64,000 nt of DNA, from positions 434,001-498,000 of the forward strand of contig OY969431.1 of the NCBI GenBank assembly GCA_963699305.1. The letters are read 5' to 3'. The DNA comes from JBGQAS01 sp963699305 (lineage in GTDB: Bacteria > Chloroflexota > Anaerolineae > Anaerolineales > Anaerolineaceae). The position numbers were made by a program, and so were the translations under genes. Of the stretch, positions 1-8,892 are shown piece by piece (within the stretch, counting starts at the first letter, position 1; the number at the start of each line of letters is the position of its first letter). The notes beneath the pieces were generated by a model. That model searched no databases. It was not told the DNA's origin and saw only the letters and a list, made by a program, of their open reading frames with translations.

Positions 1-356
1 CCTTTGTTAACCGCATCGATCACGGTATCGATCTGCTCGCCAATTTCCTTGTGAGAGATAGGTGAAATCGTACCGAGCGCGATCATAGCGCCCCATACCT
101 TGCGATTTTCCTTGTGGGAAAGCAGCGATAGAAAATTACCTACGTAGGGTGAGATTAAATTTGGTCTCAGGTAACCGATTTCATAGAGGACTTTCAGGCA
201 ATCACTGGAAATGTTCTTATCCGTGTTGTGCAGGTTATCAGCAATCTCATGGATACCCTCCGCATCTTCCTTCTCAGCAAGTTCCTGTGCGAGAAGCTGG
301 TTAGGTATTTCATCCCGACGATTCTGAAAAAAGGCGATTTTTCCCAATGCGCTCAT
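1..356 (-). CDS. Unrecognised soluble protein, C-terminus outside window
   Basis: Open reading frame entering from the left edge. It starts with ATG at 356, preceded by a good GGAGGG ribosome site. About 118 residues are visible, starting MSALGKIAFFQNRRDEIPNQ. The visible part is helical and soluble, with no signal peptide. Leucine-rich helices recur with a spacing that could be HEAT-like repeats (EIADNLHNTDKN, VLYEIGYLRPN, NRKVWGAMIALGTIS). I do not recognise the family; a HEAT/armadillo-type scaffold is an inference from the helical pattern only. The nearest downstream feature on the same strand lies outside the window. Confidence 0.6.
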   Translation of the reverse strand, partial: MSALGKIAFFQNRRDEIPNQLLAQELAEKEDAEGIHEIADNLHNTDKNISSDCLKVLYEIGYLRPNLISPYVGNFLSLLSHKENRKVWGAMIALGTISPISHKEIGEQIDTVIDAVNK

Positions 357-409
357 TGTTTCCCTCCGCACACCCATTATAGAACAAATGTACTGTTATT
401 GCAATAGAA

Positions 410-434
410 AAAGACGGGACAAGGTCCCGTCTTT
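410..434 (-). terminator. Hairpin terminator of the deacetylase-like lipoprotein gene
   Basis: Perfect inverted repeat GACGGGAC / GTCCCGTC with a 3-nt loop, extended by AAA/TTT. It lies about 20 nt beyond the stop of the minus-strand gene ending at 453. On the minus strand it is followed by an A/T-rich run (TTTTTCTATTGC), as expected of an intrinsic terminator. Confidence 0.7.
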
Positions 435-452
435 AGCGATTTTTATCTTCGA

Positions 453-1544
453 TCATTTATTCCCATTTGTGACATATGCCTCGTACATTTCCGGGAGGGT
501 AGACCATTCTACCTGTCCGCTTTTTACAAAGGGATCGACAGCCTGCAACCAGGCTTCCAGCAGGTCCATATCCAGCTTGGTTCCCAGGCTGTTCCCAACA
601 TAAAAGATATTGGTTTTTCCGGGTTCAGCAAGGGAAAGGGCAAGCTGCAGCTGCTGGATGTAGGTCTCAATATCGTTTTGCTCTAACACACAGCTCCCGG
701 TTTTTCCGGTCGGCGACAATTCCTCGGACATGCAGGTCAGACCCTGGCTGGCGGAAAGGATGACAAGCTGTCCGTTTGGGTTGTCTTGTGTCCAGTTGGA
801 TCCGTTTTCAGCGTGCCAGGGATGAATGCGGTCCTCAAGATCGGTCGGGAAAACATCATGGCACTTGGTTGGAACAGCGCAATTGGAGTATTCCCCCGGC
901 TGCAGTTCCGGGGAAAGCGACATGGCAGCATACGAGACTGTCCCGGTGGTGAATTTGAATCCTGCCTCCACTGTCGGGGTGACCCAATCACACTTGGAAA
1001 CAACTCCGGAGACATGCAGCACCGTCACCCCGAGTGATTCCAGCTTGGCTTTCTTTTCCAGGAGTGCCTCAGCGAACCCTTCGCATTCGTCGTAGTCGCG
1101 GTCGCCACCCTCATCGGCATGCACACCCACGCCGTGCCCACGCTGCTGCATCTCCAACAGAACATTGTCGCCCCACGTGATGGCGCCATCCGTCATTTCC
1201 TTGCTTTCAAACGTGATCCTGGCACCATAAGTTTCAAACAGGCTGGCATATTCGCGCACGATGGCGGCGTGTTCTTCAAAGGAAGCCTGGTTGACATCAT
1301 CATGCCAACCTTCCAGGTGCAGCATAAACCCGATCAGCAATGTCGATTTCTCATTGGAGGATATCGCCAGGGTTTGCTCTATACTGGAGGATGCCGGCTC
1401 GCTGCAATCCGCGGGGCAGGTGGTGCTATTTTCGGGACCGCTGCAAGTGCCATCCCCACACTTTCCTTTGGATGCGGGCAGAACAGGTGAACATGCAGTA
1501 AATAGTAATAATGTGATCAAGCCAATAAATAGTATTCTCTTCAT
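453..1544 (-). CDS. Lipoprotein, polysaccharide-deacetylase-like fold (tentative)
   Basis: 363 residues. The signal peptide ends in a lipobox (LLFTAC, Cys 18), so the protein should be anchored outside the membrane. Residues 28-47 form a Cys-rich module with the CGDGTCSGPENSTTCPADC pattern, a short metal-binding-looking motif often found after signal peptides in surface proteins of this group. The remainder (from about residue 68) has alternating strands and helices with histidines (MLHLEGWHDD, GHGVGVHADEGG, VLHVSGV). These resemble a NodB-type polysaccharide deacetylase barrel, but I cannot place the catalytic Asp/His set with certainty. Start chosen at ATG 1544 behind AAAGGAG. It is a single gene with its own terminator at 410-434. 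Confidence 0.6.
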   Translation of the reverse strand: MKRILFIGLITLLLFTACSPVLPASKGKCGDGTCSGPENSTTCPADCSEPASSSIEQTLAISSNEKSTLLIGFMLHLEGWHDDVNQASFEEHAAIVREYASLFETYGARITFESKEMTDGAITWGDNVLLEMQQRGHGVGVHADEGGDRDYDECEGFAEALLEKKAKLESLGVTVLHVSGVVSKCDWVTPTVEAGFKFTTGTVSYAAMSLSPELQPGEYSNCAVPTKCHDVFPTDLEDRIHPWHAENGSNWTQDNPNGQLVILSASQGLTCMSEELSPTGKTGSCVLEQNDIETYIQQLQLALSLAEPGKTNIFYVGNSLGTKLDMDLLEAWLQAVDPFVKSGQVEWSTLPEMYEAYVTNGNK

Positions 1545-1717
1545 GACTTATCTCTCCTTTAGAAATTATAGTAATAATAGAGATGGAACATCAAGGGGAT
1601 GTCATGTGATTGTAAAAACCTGGCAAAAAGGGAACAGGTTTCCAGTTCTTATGGATGACTTGCGCGTTGCGATTCTGTATGTAATAATTTTTCCATCAAA
1701 TATTCACGAAGGCGGAG

Positions 1718-4145
1718 ATGCAAAATCCCACACGCACATCTTTTGTGTTTGCCTTGATTACGATCACCATCGTTCTCGCAGCCTGTGCACCCCAACCGAC
1801 CTTTTCGAATCTGCCTTCATTCCTTATGGAAGATGGCTTCAGCGATATTGCAAGTGGATGGCCGGTTTTCGGAGATCGAACAACGGGTGAGGTGGGTTAC
1901 CAAAATGGCGCATACCGTATTGCATTTTATCAACCGGCTGGATTTCATGCCGGTTGGTCACCCGATCAATATTCTGATTTTATTGTTGAAACCGAATTCA
2001 GCGTACCGATGGGGATCCCGGATCTGGGCGCGGGGTTAACCTTGCGAACCGTTGAAAAACGATGGATTTTAGTCTGGATTTATCCACAAACGCAGGAATT
2101 TTCCATTTTCAAGGAAATCGAAGGTGAAATCACCTGGTTTTTTGAAAAAACCTGGTCAGACAAATTGCAACCTCAATTGGAGGAAAAAAGGCTGCATTTG
2201 CTATTAAGAGTGGTTGTGCATGAAGACCGGTATGATGTCTGGGTTGCACAACCCGGGAAGGAATATCAATTCATCGCATCCTTCGAAGATGATAGTCTGG
2301 CAAGAGGGCATCTTGGTCCTTCAGCAGTCTCCCCGGAGACAATTACCGATCCGCCAGTGGAGATTCTCTTTGACTGGATTAAAAGTGAGCGAATATGCGC
2401 CGATTGAGGTTCCCCAAGAATCCTCTGCTGCGGGGGAAGTTGACCCCACTCCTACATTCACGCCTGAACCCAAGGAAACTCCCATGGGTGGGGGAAGCGG
2501 AGACATCTCATTTTGTTCCAATATCAACAACGACCTCAACGACATCTATGTCAAAAGCATCAACGAATCCTTTTTTGGAATGCAGACTTCAAGCCCCATC
2601 AACCTGACCAACACCTCCACTATTTCAGAATACTGGCCGATGTGGGTGGATGAAGGTCGATCAATCGTTTATGAGACATTTGCAGACAAAAGACAGAAAT
2701 ACTTCCAGATCCCAGCGTCTGGCGGCGCAGCCATCGAAATATCGTTTCCCACTTCCAAGGATATTTTGTATCCAGTTGTTTCACCGGATGGTACAAAAGT
2801 CGCCTTTATTTTGATGCCTGAAGGGCAGGGAAAATACGATGTGTTTGTTGTCAATATGGATGGAACACGCTTGGTCAATATCTCCGATAATCCGGCCGGG
2901 GATTTCAATCCTAAGTGGTCTCCGGATTCAACACAATTGACCTTCGAGACGGATCGGAATGGGAAAGTGGAGATCATGCTGGTGAATGCCGACGGGACAC
3001 AGCTCAAGCAGTTTGCCACGGATGGCGGTTATTCACGGTATGCGGATTGGTCGCCGGATGGCAAGTGGATCGCTTTCACATCCGACATGGATGGCTATGC
3101 GGATATCTACCGCCGCAGGGTGACCGGAACACAGACTGAGAGAGTCACTACGGAACCGAGCTTCGATTGGCTGCCAAGATGGTCTCCGGATGGGGAGACG
3201 ATCCTTTTCCTTTCTGACCGGGGAGGCATGAAGGATATTTATCTTATGAATGTCCTGGGAGGTCAGATCAGGCGGCTGACATATTCCGTTGAAGAGGAAC
3301 TGGAGCCTGTTTCCTGGTCTCCGGACGGAGCCGAGGTGCTCTATTGGGTGAAAGATGCAAACAAGAACGGTGAAATAAAAACGGTATCCTCCATACCTCC
3401 CGATATCACGGAGTGGGGGTACGGCAGGTATACCGACAGCCCCCTGGATGATTGCTCCTTTGGGTACTCCTGGGCTCCCGATCGGACGCTTGCGTTCACG
3501 CGTGTTGAAAGTGATGGAAAGACCTACAACATTTATGTGCGTGGGTTTGGCTCGAATGCTTCTCCGAGGCTGCTCGTGGCGAATGCGCTGCATCCAAGTT
3601 GGTCGCCGGATGGGCTGAAGCTGGCGTTCAGCCGCGTGGAAGCGGATGGCACTTCCGAGATCTATACCATCATGGCTGATGGGACCGGGCTGACTCGTTT
3701 GACCATTAATTCAGGTTTTGACGGCAACCCATCCTGGTCGCCGGATGGGACGAGGATTGCGTTTGCTTCCGACCGGGATGGCAACGCGGATATCTTTGTG
3801 ATGAATGCGGATGGCAGCAATCCGGTCAGCATCCACACCCGCCCGGAAGACGACCGCACACCGGTCTGGTCGCTATCCGGTGAAAAGATCCTGTTTACCA
3901 CAACGATTTCCGTCGGGAACCGCGACATTATGGTCATGAAGGCCAATGGGTCCGAGCTGGTCAACATCACAAACAACACCAGCGATGACAGTTGGGGAGC
4001 CTGGTCACCGGATGGCACCCGCATCGCGTTCTACAGCAACCGCGGCGGGAACAAGGATATCTATATCATGTATGCTGATGGATCGTATTTGATCCAGTTC
4101 ACCGATCTTCCAACGCAGGAAGTTGGTTTTAAGTGGCTTCCGTAA
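1718..4145 (+). CDS. Lipoprotein: concanavalin-like domain plus TolB-type beta-propeller (frameshifted)
   Basis: Two overlapping frames (1718-2407 and about 2385-4145) make one protein of roughly 808 residues. The N-terminus is a lipoprotein signal (TIVLAAC, Cys 23). Next comes a domain of about 200 residues with GWSPDQYSDFIVETEFSV and a closing VEILFDWIKV, the same kind of domain as in the lipoprotein at 51322. After a Pro/Thr linker (TPTFTPEPKETP) there are about ten WSPDG-type blades (SPDGTRIAFASDRDGNADIF and variants) of a TolB/WD40-like propeller. The frame breaks at the AAAA run 2381-2384. Removing one A joins FDWIKV to SEYAPIEV without a gap, so I treat the break as a sequencing error or a very recent mutation. 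Function: probably extracytoplasmic ligand or protein binding; nothing catalytic is visible. Confidence 0.75.
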
Positions 4146-4147
4146 CA

Positions 4148-4181
4148 ATCAATCCCCGGTAAATTTCCGCCGGGGATTGAT
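4148..4181. terminator. Bidirectional terminator between convergent genes
   Basis: 12-bp perfect stem ATCAATCCCCGG / CCGGGGATTGAT with a 10-nt loop. It sits 2 nt after the TolB-type lipoprotein stop and 1 nt after the end of the merR gene, and is followed by CTTATA. It serves both converging genes. Confidence 0.8.
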
Positions 4182-4182
4182 C

Positions 4183-4926
4183 TTATAGAGTTTTCACATA
4201 TATTTCCACTGCCTTTTTCATATACGCTGCCAGGTCGGGGTGGAAGGCGCGGAAGGTCTTCTGGAAGCCGGGATGCTCGTTATAAGCCAGTGTTAATCCC
4301 AGCAGTATCTCCTTAGTCGGCTCATAGAAGTAACGCAGGTTCTGATGCCAGCGTTTGATCAGCGCCTGTATCTGTGGGCTTCCGGGAGCCTTATCCAGGT
4401 TGGCTACCAGGTCGCGGTAGATCTCACCTGCTTCAGCGAGGATCTGTTTCTGTTTTTCCTTGCCGTAATCGTTCCAGCGTTTCGTCGATGCTCCCACAAT
4501 ATCGTCGCCCCACAGCTGGCGGGCTTCCAACTCGTATTCCTTCTGCTGGGCTTCGCTGAAGCCCTTGAACAATTCGTTGTTTTCCATGTCGATCTTTCCT
4601 TTCACGTGTGCAATGGTCTTTTCCACCGTGTGGATGAGTGTGCGCATCTGGCCGGCGCGCAGTTCAAGCGCGGCTTTGTGCTCCTCCAATGCCTGTAGGG
4701 TATCGAAGGTGGGATTATCCAGGATACGCTTGATCTTCTCCAGCGGCATGCCCAGCTCGCGGTAAAACAGGATCTGCTGCAGCCGGATGAGGTCCGCCTC
4801 GCTGTATTGCCGGTAACCGTTGGATTCCGATTTGACAGGCTGCAGTAGACCGATGGCATCGTAATGATGCAGGGTGCGGTTGCTGATGCCCGCCATTGTG
4901 CCGATTTGTTTGATGGTGTACGCCAC
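4183..4926 (-). CDS. MerR-family regulator with TipA-like C-terminal domain
   Basis: Winged-helix MerR DNA-binding domain at the N-terminus (YTIKQIGTMAGISNRTLHHYDAIGLL) with the usual wing NGYRQYSEADLIRLQQI, then a dimerisation helix to about residue 105. The C-terminal half (FSEAQQKEYELEARQLWGDD to the end) matches the TipAS ligand-binding domain type, which senses antibiotics or other small molecules in known members. I prefer the GTG start at 4926. The in-frame ATG at 4944 has no ribosome site, while a promoter with a 19-bp spacer places the transcription start on this GTG (see the promoter entry). Length from GTG is 247 residues. The gene is divergent from the aldo/keto reductase, its likely target. 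Confidence 0.85.
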   Translation of the reverse strand: MAYTIKQIGTMAGISNRTLHHYDAIGLLQPVKSESNGYRQYSEADLIRLQQILFYRELGMPLEKIKRILDNPTFDTLQALEEHKAALELRAGQMRTLIHTVEKTIAHVKGKIDMENNELFKGFSEAQQKEYELEARQLWGDDIVGASTKRWNDYGKEKQKQILAEAGEIYRDLVANLDKAPGSPQIQALIKRWHQNLRYFYEPTKEILLGLTLAYNEHPGFQKTFRAFHPDLAAYMKKAVEIYVKTL

Positions 4927-4932
4927 GCGGAT

Positions 4933-4963
4933 ATGATAATCCATGACGTTACGTTAATGTCAA
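4933..4963 (-). promoter_or_regulatory. MerR-type promoter with operator palindrome in a 19-bp spacer
   Basis: On the minus strand: -35 TTGACA (4963-4958), 19-bp spacer, -10 TATCAT (4938-4933). An imperfect 19-bp palindrome TGACxTTAxxxTAAxGTCA spans 4944-4962, lying between the two boxes. A 19-20 bp spacer holding the operator is the known signature of MerR-controlled promoters. The predicted transcription start falls on the GTG at 4926, which implies a leaderless, self-regulated mRNA. Confidence 0.6.
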
Positions 4964-5048
4964 GGGTTTCGAGACAAAACAAGCACAAATCGCGTAAAAT
5001 TGGATACAATAAGGTTTCAAAAATATTCATTTATCGATAGAGGGTCCC

Positions 5049-6218
5049 ATGCAATATCGACAATTTGGCAAACTGGATTGGAAAGTATCAGCGCTCGGCT
5101 TTGGTCTGATGCGCCTGCCGCGCCTGCCCGGGAAAAAGGAGCCATCAACGAAGCGGAAGCGTTAGCGATGGTGCGTCATGCGGTGGACGAGGGTGTGAAT
5201 TACCTGGATACCGCCTACATGTACCACGACGGTCAAAGTGAATCCTTCCTGGCAAACGTGCTCAAGGATGGTTACCGCAAAAAAGTGCGCATCGCCACCA
5301 AGATGCCGCTCTGGCTGGCAAAAACCCCCGAAGACCTGGACCGCCTTTTCAATGAACAGCTCAAGAAGGTCGAAGTCAGGCACTTCGATTTTTACCTGCT
5401 GCATGCACTCAACCGCAGCAATTGGAAAAAAAGGACGCGAGCTGGGAGTGTTGGAATGGGCGGAGCGCATGAAGAAAGCCGGCAAGATCGAGTGCTTCGG
5501 CTTTTCCTTCCATGACGATTACAGCGCCTTCAAGAAGATCATCGACGATTACGACGGCTGGGATTTCTGCCAGATCCAGTACAACTACATGGATATCACC
5601 ACCCAGGCGGGTATGCGCGGGCTCAAATACGCCAACCGCAAGGGATTGGGCGTGATCGTGATGGAGCCGCTGCTGGGCGGCAAGCTTGCCAAGCTGCCCC
5701 CCTCCGTAAAAGAGGTGATTAAGAACGCCCCCGTCAAACGCAAACAGGCCGATTGGGCGCTGCAGTGGGTGTGGGACCAGCCGGAAGTGTCGTTGGTGCT
5801 CAGCGGCATGTCCACCATGAAGCAGGTGGATGAAAACCTGGTCAGCGCCGATCACTCGGTTGTTGGATCATTTTCCAAAGTGGAAAAAGAGACTATCCGC
5901 AACGTGCGTGAAGCCTTTAAGGGTTTGCAGCCCATCCCCTGCACGCAGTGCCAGTACTGCATGCCTTGCCCGAACGGAGTGGATATCCCGGCGAACTTCA
6001 ATGTCTTCAACCAGGGTGCCATGCTTAAGAATTGGGGCGAAGCCATTTTCATTTATGGTCATCACATTTCGGAAAAATCGCGCGCCAGCGCCTGCATCGA
6101 CTGCAATGAGTGCGAGCCCAAGTGCCCGCAGAAGATCGCCATCAGCGACTGGATGCCCTACGTGGACAGCGTGCTGACCAAGAAGGAAAAATTCGACGGC
6201 CGTACGCAGCCGAAGTAG
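5049..6218 (+). pseudogene. Aldo/keto reductase with C-terminal 4Fe-4S domain, two frameshifts
   Basis: Starts MQYRQFGKLDWKVSALGFGL at ATG 5049 (AGAGG upstream). It then changes frame at the A5 run 5133-5137 and again at the A7 run 5426-5432. Setting both runs to A6 restores one continuous protein of about 389 residues. The AKR barrel shows VDEGVNYLDTAYMYH (catalytic Asp/Tyr region), ATKMPLW and the LLHALN strand. The C-terminus has two ferredoxin-like clusters, CTQCQYCMPCP and CIDCNECEPKCP. Enzymes of this type reduce or oxidise small carbonyl substrates with an Fe-S centre. It is divergent from the merR gene. I list it as a pseudogene because two compensations are needed, but both are homopolymer-length changes typical of long-read error. 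Confidence 0.75.
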
Positions 6219-6226
6219 AAAACCAC

Positions 6227-6255
6227 ACGACCACCGTTCCCGGTGGTCGTCTTTT
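6227..6255 (+). terminator. Terminator after the aldo/keto reductase
   Basis: Stem ACGACCACCG / CGGTGGTCGT (6227-6236 with 6241-6250), 4-nt loop, followed by CTTTTT. Strong intrinsic terminator. Confidence 0.85.
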
Positions 6256-6259
6256 TCCA

Positions 6260-6305
6260 TTGACAGATGATGGTTTGTCTAATAAAATTAGTTAGTTAAA
6301 CTAAC
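6260..6305 (+). promoter_or_regulatory. Promoter and MarR operator of the marR-glycosyltransferase operon
   Basis: TTGACA (6260-6265), 17-bp spacer, TAAAAT (6283-6288). Immediately downstream is a perfect inverted repeat GTTAGTT-A-AACTAAC (6291-6305) covering the expected transcription start. It lies 15 nt before the marR ATG. Position and symmetry are those of an autorepressor operator for a MarR dimer. Confidence 0.75.
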
Positions 6306-6320
6306 AAATAGGTAGCATAA

Positions 6321-6776
6321 ATGGAAAATTACCTGTTGGAATTTGTCAGCACGCTCGATGACTCACTGAAAAAGATCCACGGCGAGGTTGGTGTGGACGC
6401 GGGCATCACCCGTATGACGATCAACCAGTTCCGCTACATCGACACGATCCATTCCTTGGGAGAGCCGGCCATCTCGGCCATCGCAGACAGAATGGCTATC
6501 ACCAAGGCGTCGGTGACCGCCGGGGTGCAAAAGCTCATTCGGATGGGTTTTGTTATAAAAACCCAATCCACTGCTGACAAGCGGGTATTCCACGTGCGTC
6601 TCTCGCTGGCGGGTGAGCGGCTGATAAAAGCCAAATATAAAGCCGTCCGAGAATATGAAGATTTTATACGCGCGGCATTAAGCAATCAGGAAGCCCGCCA
6701 GCTTGAAAAGATTCTAACGAAACTGGTTTGGGTCTTTAAAAAACAATCACAGCACCATCAGGAGATCACAGAATGA
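6321..6776 (+). CDS. MarR-family transcriptional regulator
   Basis: 151 residues. Winged helix-turn-helix of the MarR type: MTINQFRYIDTIHSLGEPAI, then AIADRMAITKASVTAGVQKL as the recognition region and the wing MGFVIKTQSTADKRVFHVRL with the typical DKR. Flanking helices form the dimer interface. It is followed without a gap (ATGA overlap at 6773) by a glycosyltransferase, so the two are co-transcribed and translationally coupled. The palindrome GTTAGTTAAACTAAC just upstream is the likely binding site, suggesting negative autoregulation relieved by a small ligand. The start has no strong ribosome site (ATAGGTAGC). Confidence 0.9.
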   Translation: MENYLLEFVSTLDDSLKKIHGEVGVDAGITRMTINQFRYIDTIHSLGEPAISAIADRMAITKASVTAGVQKLIRMGFVIKTQSTADKRVFHVRLSLAGERLIKAKYKAVREYEDFIRAALSNQEARQLEKILTKLVWVFKKQSQHHQEITE

Positions 6777-8050
6777 CCATTACCATTTTAACCGCCGGTT
6801 CCCGCGGCGATGTTCAGCCTTACCTCGCACTCGGACAGCAGCTGGAAAAATCAGGTCGGCATGTGCGCTTTGTCACCTTTGAAAACTTCCGCAGCCTTGT
6901 GGAAAGCGCCGGGTTGGAGATCTTTCCCATTCAGGGAGATGTATCCATGGCGGCAGGTAGCGATGAAATGAAAATGGCGCGTACCTCCGATAATCCGCTC
7001 AAGTTGATATTGAGTTTCAATAAACTTAAATCCCTCATTCTTGACATGCATGGACAGTTCTATGACGCCTGCCGGGATAGTGAAGCCATCGTTTACCACC
7101 CCGGGCCGGCGATGGGTTTTTTCGCTGCGCAACATCTTGGCATTCCAGGCATCCTCGCCACGCCTTTTCCCATGTCGCCGACGCGGGAGTTCCCTTCGCT
7201 GGCATTCTATACCATGCCGCGCTTTGGCAGCGGTTTCAACCTTTTGACTCATAAACTATTCGAAACCGTGATGTGGTCGACCTCCCGAGATCCCATCCGC
7301 AAATTCCTGATCGGAAAGTTCGGCAAATTCCCCAGTGGATTTGCCTGCCCCTATCCCCAGCAGACAACCCCCCTCGCCCCCACGGTAATCTCCTGCAGTC
7401 GGCATGTTTTCCCCAGGCCGGCTGACTGGCCGGAACACGTGCATTGCGACGGCTATTGGTTCATGGACGATGAGACCACCTGGAAACCCCCCAGCGACCT
7501 CCAGGCTTTTCTTAAAAATGGCGTTGCTCCGTTATATGTCGGTTTTGGCTCCATCGGCGATCCGCGCGAGGCACAGAAGACCACCCACATAGTATTGGCT
7601 GCTCTGCGCCAGTCGGGTCAGCGCGGCATCCTTGCCACCGGCTGGAGCGGTATGTCACGCGTCGAGGACGCGGGAGAGAATATCCACATCCTCGAAAGTG
7701 CACCGCATGGCTGGCTGTTCCCGCAAATGGCTGCCGTTGTCCATCACGGCGGTGCGGGCACCACCGCTGCTGCCCTGCGGGCTGGCATCCCCCAAGTGAT
7801 TGTCCCTTCGGGACTGGACCAGGGTGCGTGGGCACGACGTGCCTTTGAACTGGGCGTGAGCGCTAAACCCCTTCCACGCAAGAATCTGAACACAGAAAGA
7901 CTGGCGGAAGGCATCCGCCAGGCATTGCAACCTGAAGCAAGAGCTACTGCAAAAATAATGGGTGAAAAAATCCGGGCGGAACGTGGTGCGGAATTAGCTG
8001 CCCAGGTGATCCTGGATTGTATCGAACATCAAAAAGAAGCCCACCGCTAA
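6773..8050 (+). CDS. GT1/UGT-like glycosyltransferase
   Basis: 425 residues with a GT-B fold. The N-terminus MTITILTAGSRGDVQPYLAL is the signature of the sterol/macrolide/rhamnolipid glycosyltransferase group (GT28-like N domain). The C-terminal nucleotide-sugar half carries PLYVGFGSIGDPREA and the donor-binding LFPQMAAVVHHGGAGTTAAA with the conserved HHGGAGTT. No signal peptide or transmembrane segment, so cytoplasmic or membrane-associated. The MarR partner suggests inducible glycosylation of a toxic or lipid-like compound; the acceptor cannot be read from sequence. Confidence 0.9.
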   Translation: MTITILTAGSRGDVQPYLALGQQLEKSGRHVRFVTFENFRSLVESAGLEIFPIQGDVSMAAGSDEMKMARTSDNPLKLILSFNKLKSLILDMHGQFYDACRDSEAIVYHPGPAMGFFAAQHLGIPGILATPFPMSPTREFPSLAFYTMPRFGSGFNLLTHKLFETVMWSTSRDPIRKFLIGKFGKFPSGFACPYPQQTTPLAPTVISCSRHVFPRPADWPEHVHCDGYWFMDDETTWKPPSDLQAFLKNGVAPLYVGFGSIGDPREAQKTTHIVLAALRQSGQRGILATGWSGMSRVEDAGENIHILESAPHGWLFPQMAAVVHHGGAGTTAAALRAGIPQVIVPSGLDQGAWARRAFELGVSAKPLPRKNLNTERLAEGIRQALQPEARATAKIMGEKIRAERGAELAAQVILDCIEHQKEAHR

Positions 8051-8117
8051 TGGTGGACTTGAACCATCACGGTAACCCCATCATGCACACATTTGGCGCT
8101 GTGTCTGGAAATTTCTG

Positions 8118-8123
8118 TATAAT
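8118..8123 (+). promoter_or_regulatory. -10 element of the first tandem lipoprotein gene
   Basis: TATAAT, 45 nt before the GTG start at 8168. A weak -35 (TTGGCG, 8093-8098) stands 19 bp upstream. A similar TATAAT precedes the paralogous gene at 8845-8850. Confidence 0.5.
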
Positions 8124-8167
8124 AAATACCAAGTTTGACCGTTGAAGATCATGTGAGGAGAATAAAC

Positions 8168-8761
8168 GTGAAAACACATCGACTTGGAGTTCTCTCATTC
8201 GTCATTTGTTCCATTATCCTGGCAGCCTGTGGACTATCAGGTGTGTACAAGGACGGAGAATTTGAGGCATATGCAGTACCCGGCAAGACCGTGAATTTTG
8301 GTATTGAATTAGCCAAATGCATCCAATCATATTGGTCAAGCGATGATTTGAAAATATCCCTAAAAGATCCCGATGGAAATGTTGTATATGAGCAGCAATT
8401 CACGCAAACCAGAAATTGGGATAACTCATTAGCCATGGATCAAGAAGAGAAGTCAGCTAAATTGGATTTCAAGGTACTGGTTCCGGAAAATATCCCTGCC
8501 GGCACAATAATTTCCGGCACGTTGGCGGGCACGGGCAAATGCCCAAGAACAAATGGGACCGTGTACGGCTCCATGATGGCGGTGGATGTGGAAATCCAAA
8601 TCCATGTGATGACGGAAAAGTCGGTAAAAAATGTGGCAACCAACCATTTTATGAATGGATTCTTTCAATTGCTGGGGCTGGTTGCAATTATTGCTGTGAT
8701 TTATTTTGTGGGGAAAATTGCCGGTAAGAACAAGGCACGCTATAAGATTTCAAGATTTTAG
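8168..8761 (+). CDS. Lipoprotein with C-terminal membrane helix, tandem paralogue 1
   Basis: 197 residues from GTG 8168 (GAGGAG ribosome site at 8154-8159); an upstream ATG at 8135 lacks one. Signal peptide with lipobox SIILAAC. The extracytoplasmic domain of about 130 residues is beta-rich (VPGKTVNFGIELAKCIQSYW, SLKDPDGNVVYEQQ, VPENIPAGTIISGTLAG) and resembles emp24/GOLD-like or Ig-like folds in outline only. It ends in a hydrophobic helix (FFQLLGLVAIIAVIYFVGKI) and a basic tail. It is therefore held at both ends, by lipid and by a transmembrane helix. Paired with a paralogue of identical length at 8893. No known family was recognised. Confidence 0.75.
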   Translation: MKTHRLGVLSFVICSIILAACGLSGVYKDGEFEAYAVPGKTVNFGIELAKCIQSYWSSDDLKISLKDPDGNVVYEQQFTQTRNWDNSLAMDQEEKSAKLDFKVLVPENIPAGTIISGTLAGTGKCPRTNGTVYGSMMAVDVEIQIHVMTEKSVKNVATNHFMNGFFQLLGLVAIIAVIYFVGKIAGKNKARYKISRF

Positions 8762-8799
8762 ATAAACCGGAATAGAAATTGTGCAGAGACCATAAATCC

Positions 8800-8830
8800 A
8801 ATGACCACCAAAACCGGTGGTCATTTCTTA
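8800..8830 (+). terminator. Terminator after tandem lipoprotein 1
   Basis: Stem AATGACCACC / GGTGGTCATT (8800-8809 with 8816-8825), 6-nt loop, followed by TCTTA. It separates the two paralogues into independent transcripts. Confidence 0.7.
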
Positions 8831-8892
8831 ACAGTAAATATCTATATAATGAATACATCATAGCCTAAGTATATTATTTGGGAAGGGATAAT

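Noticed and set aside
5131..5140. AAAAAGG in the aldo/keto reductase as a programmed -1 site (dnaX-like A AAA AAG)
   Set aside because: In frame the sequence is GGG AAA AAG, so the first base of the heptamer is G, not A. A second, opposite shift follows at 5426-5432. Homopolymer error explains both.
8041..8056. Short hairpin CCACC/GGTGG at the end of the glycosyltransferase as terminator
   Set aside because: Five base pairs and no T-run. Too weak to call.
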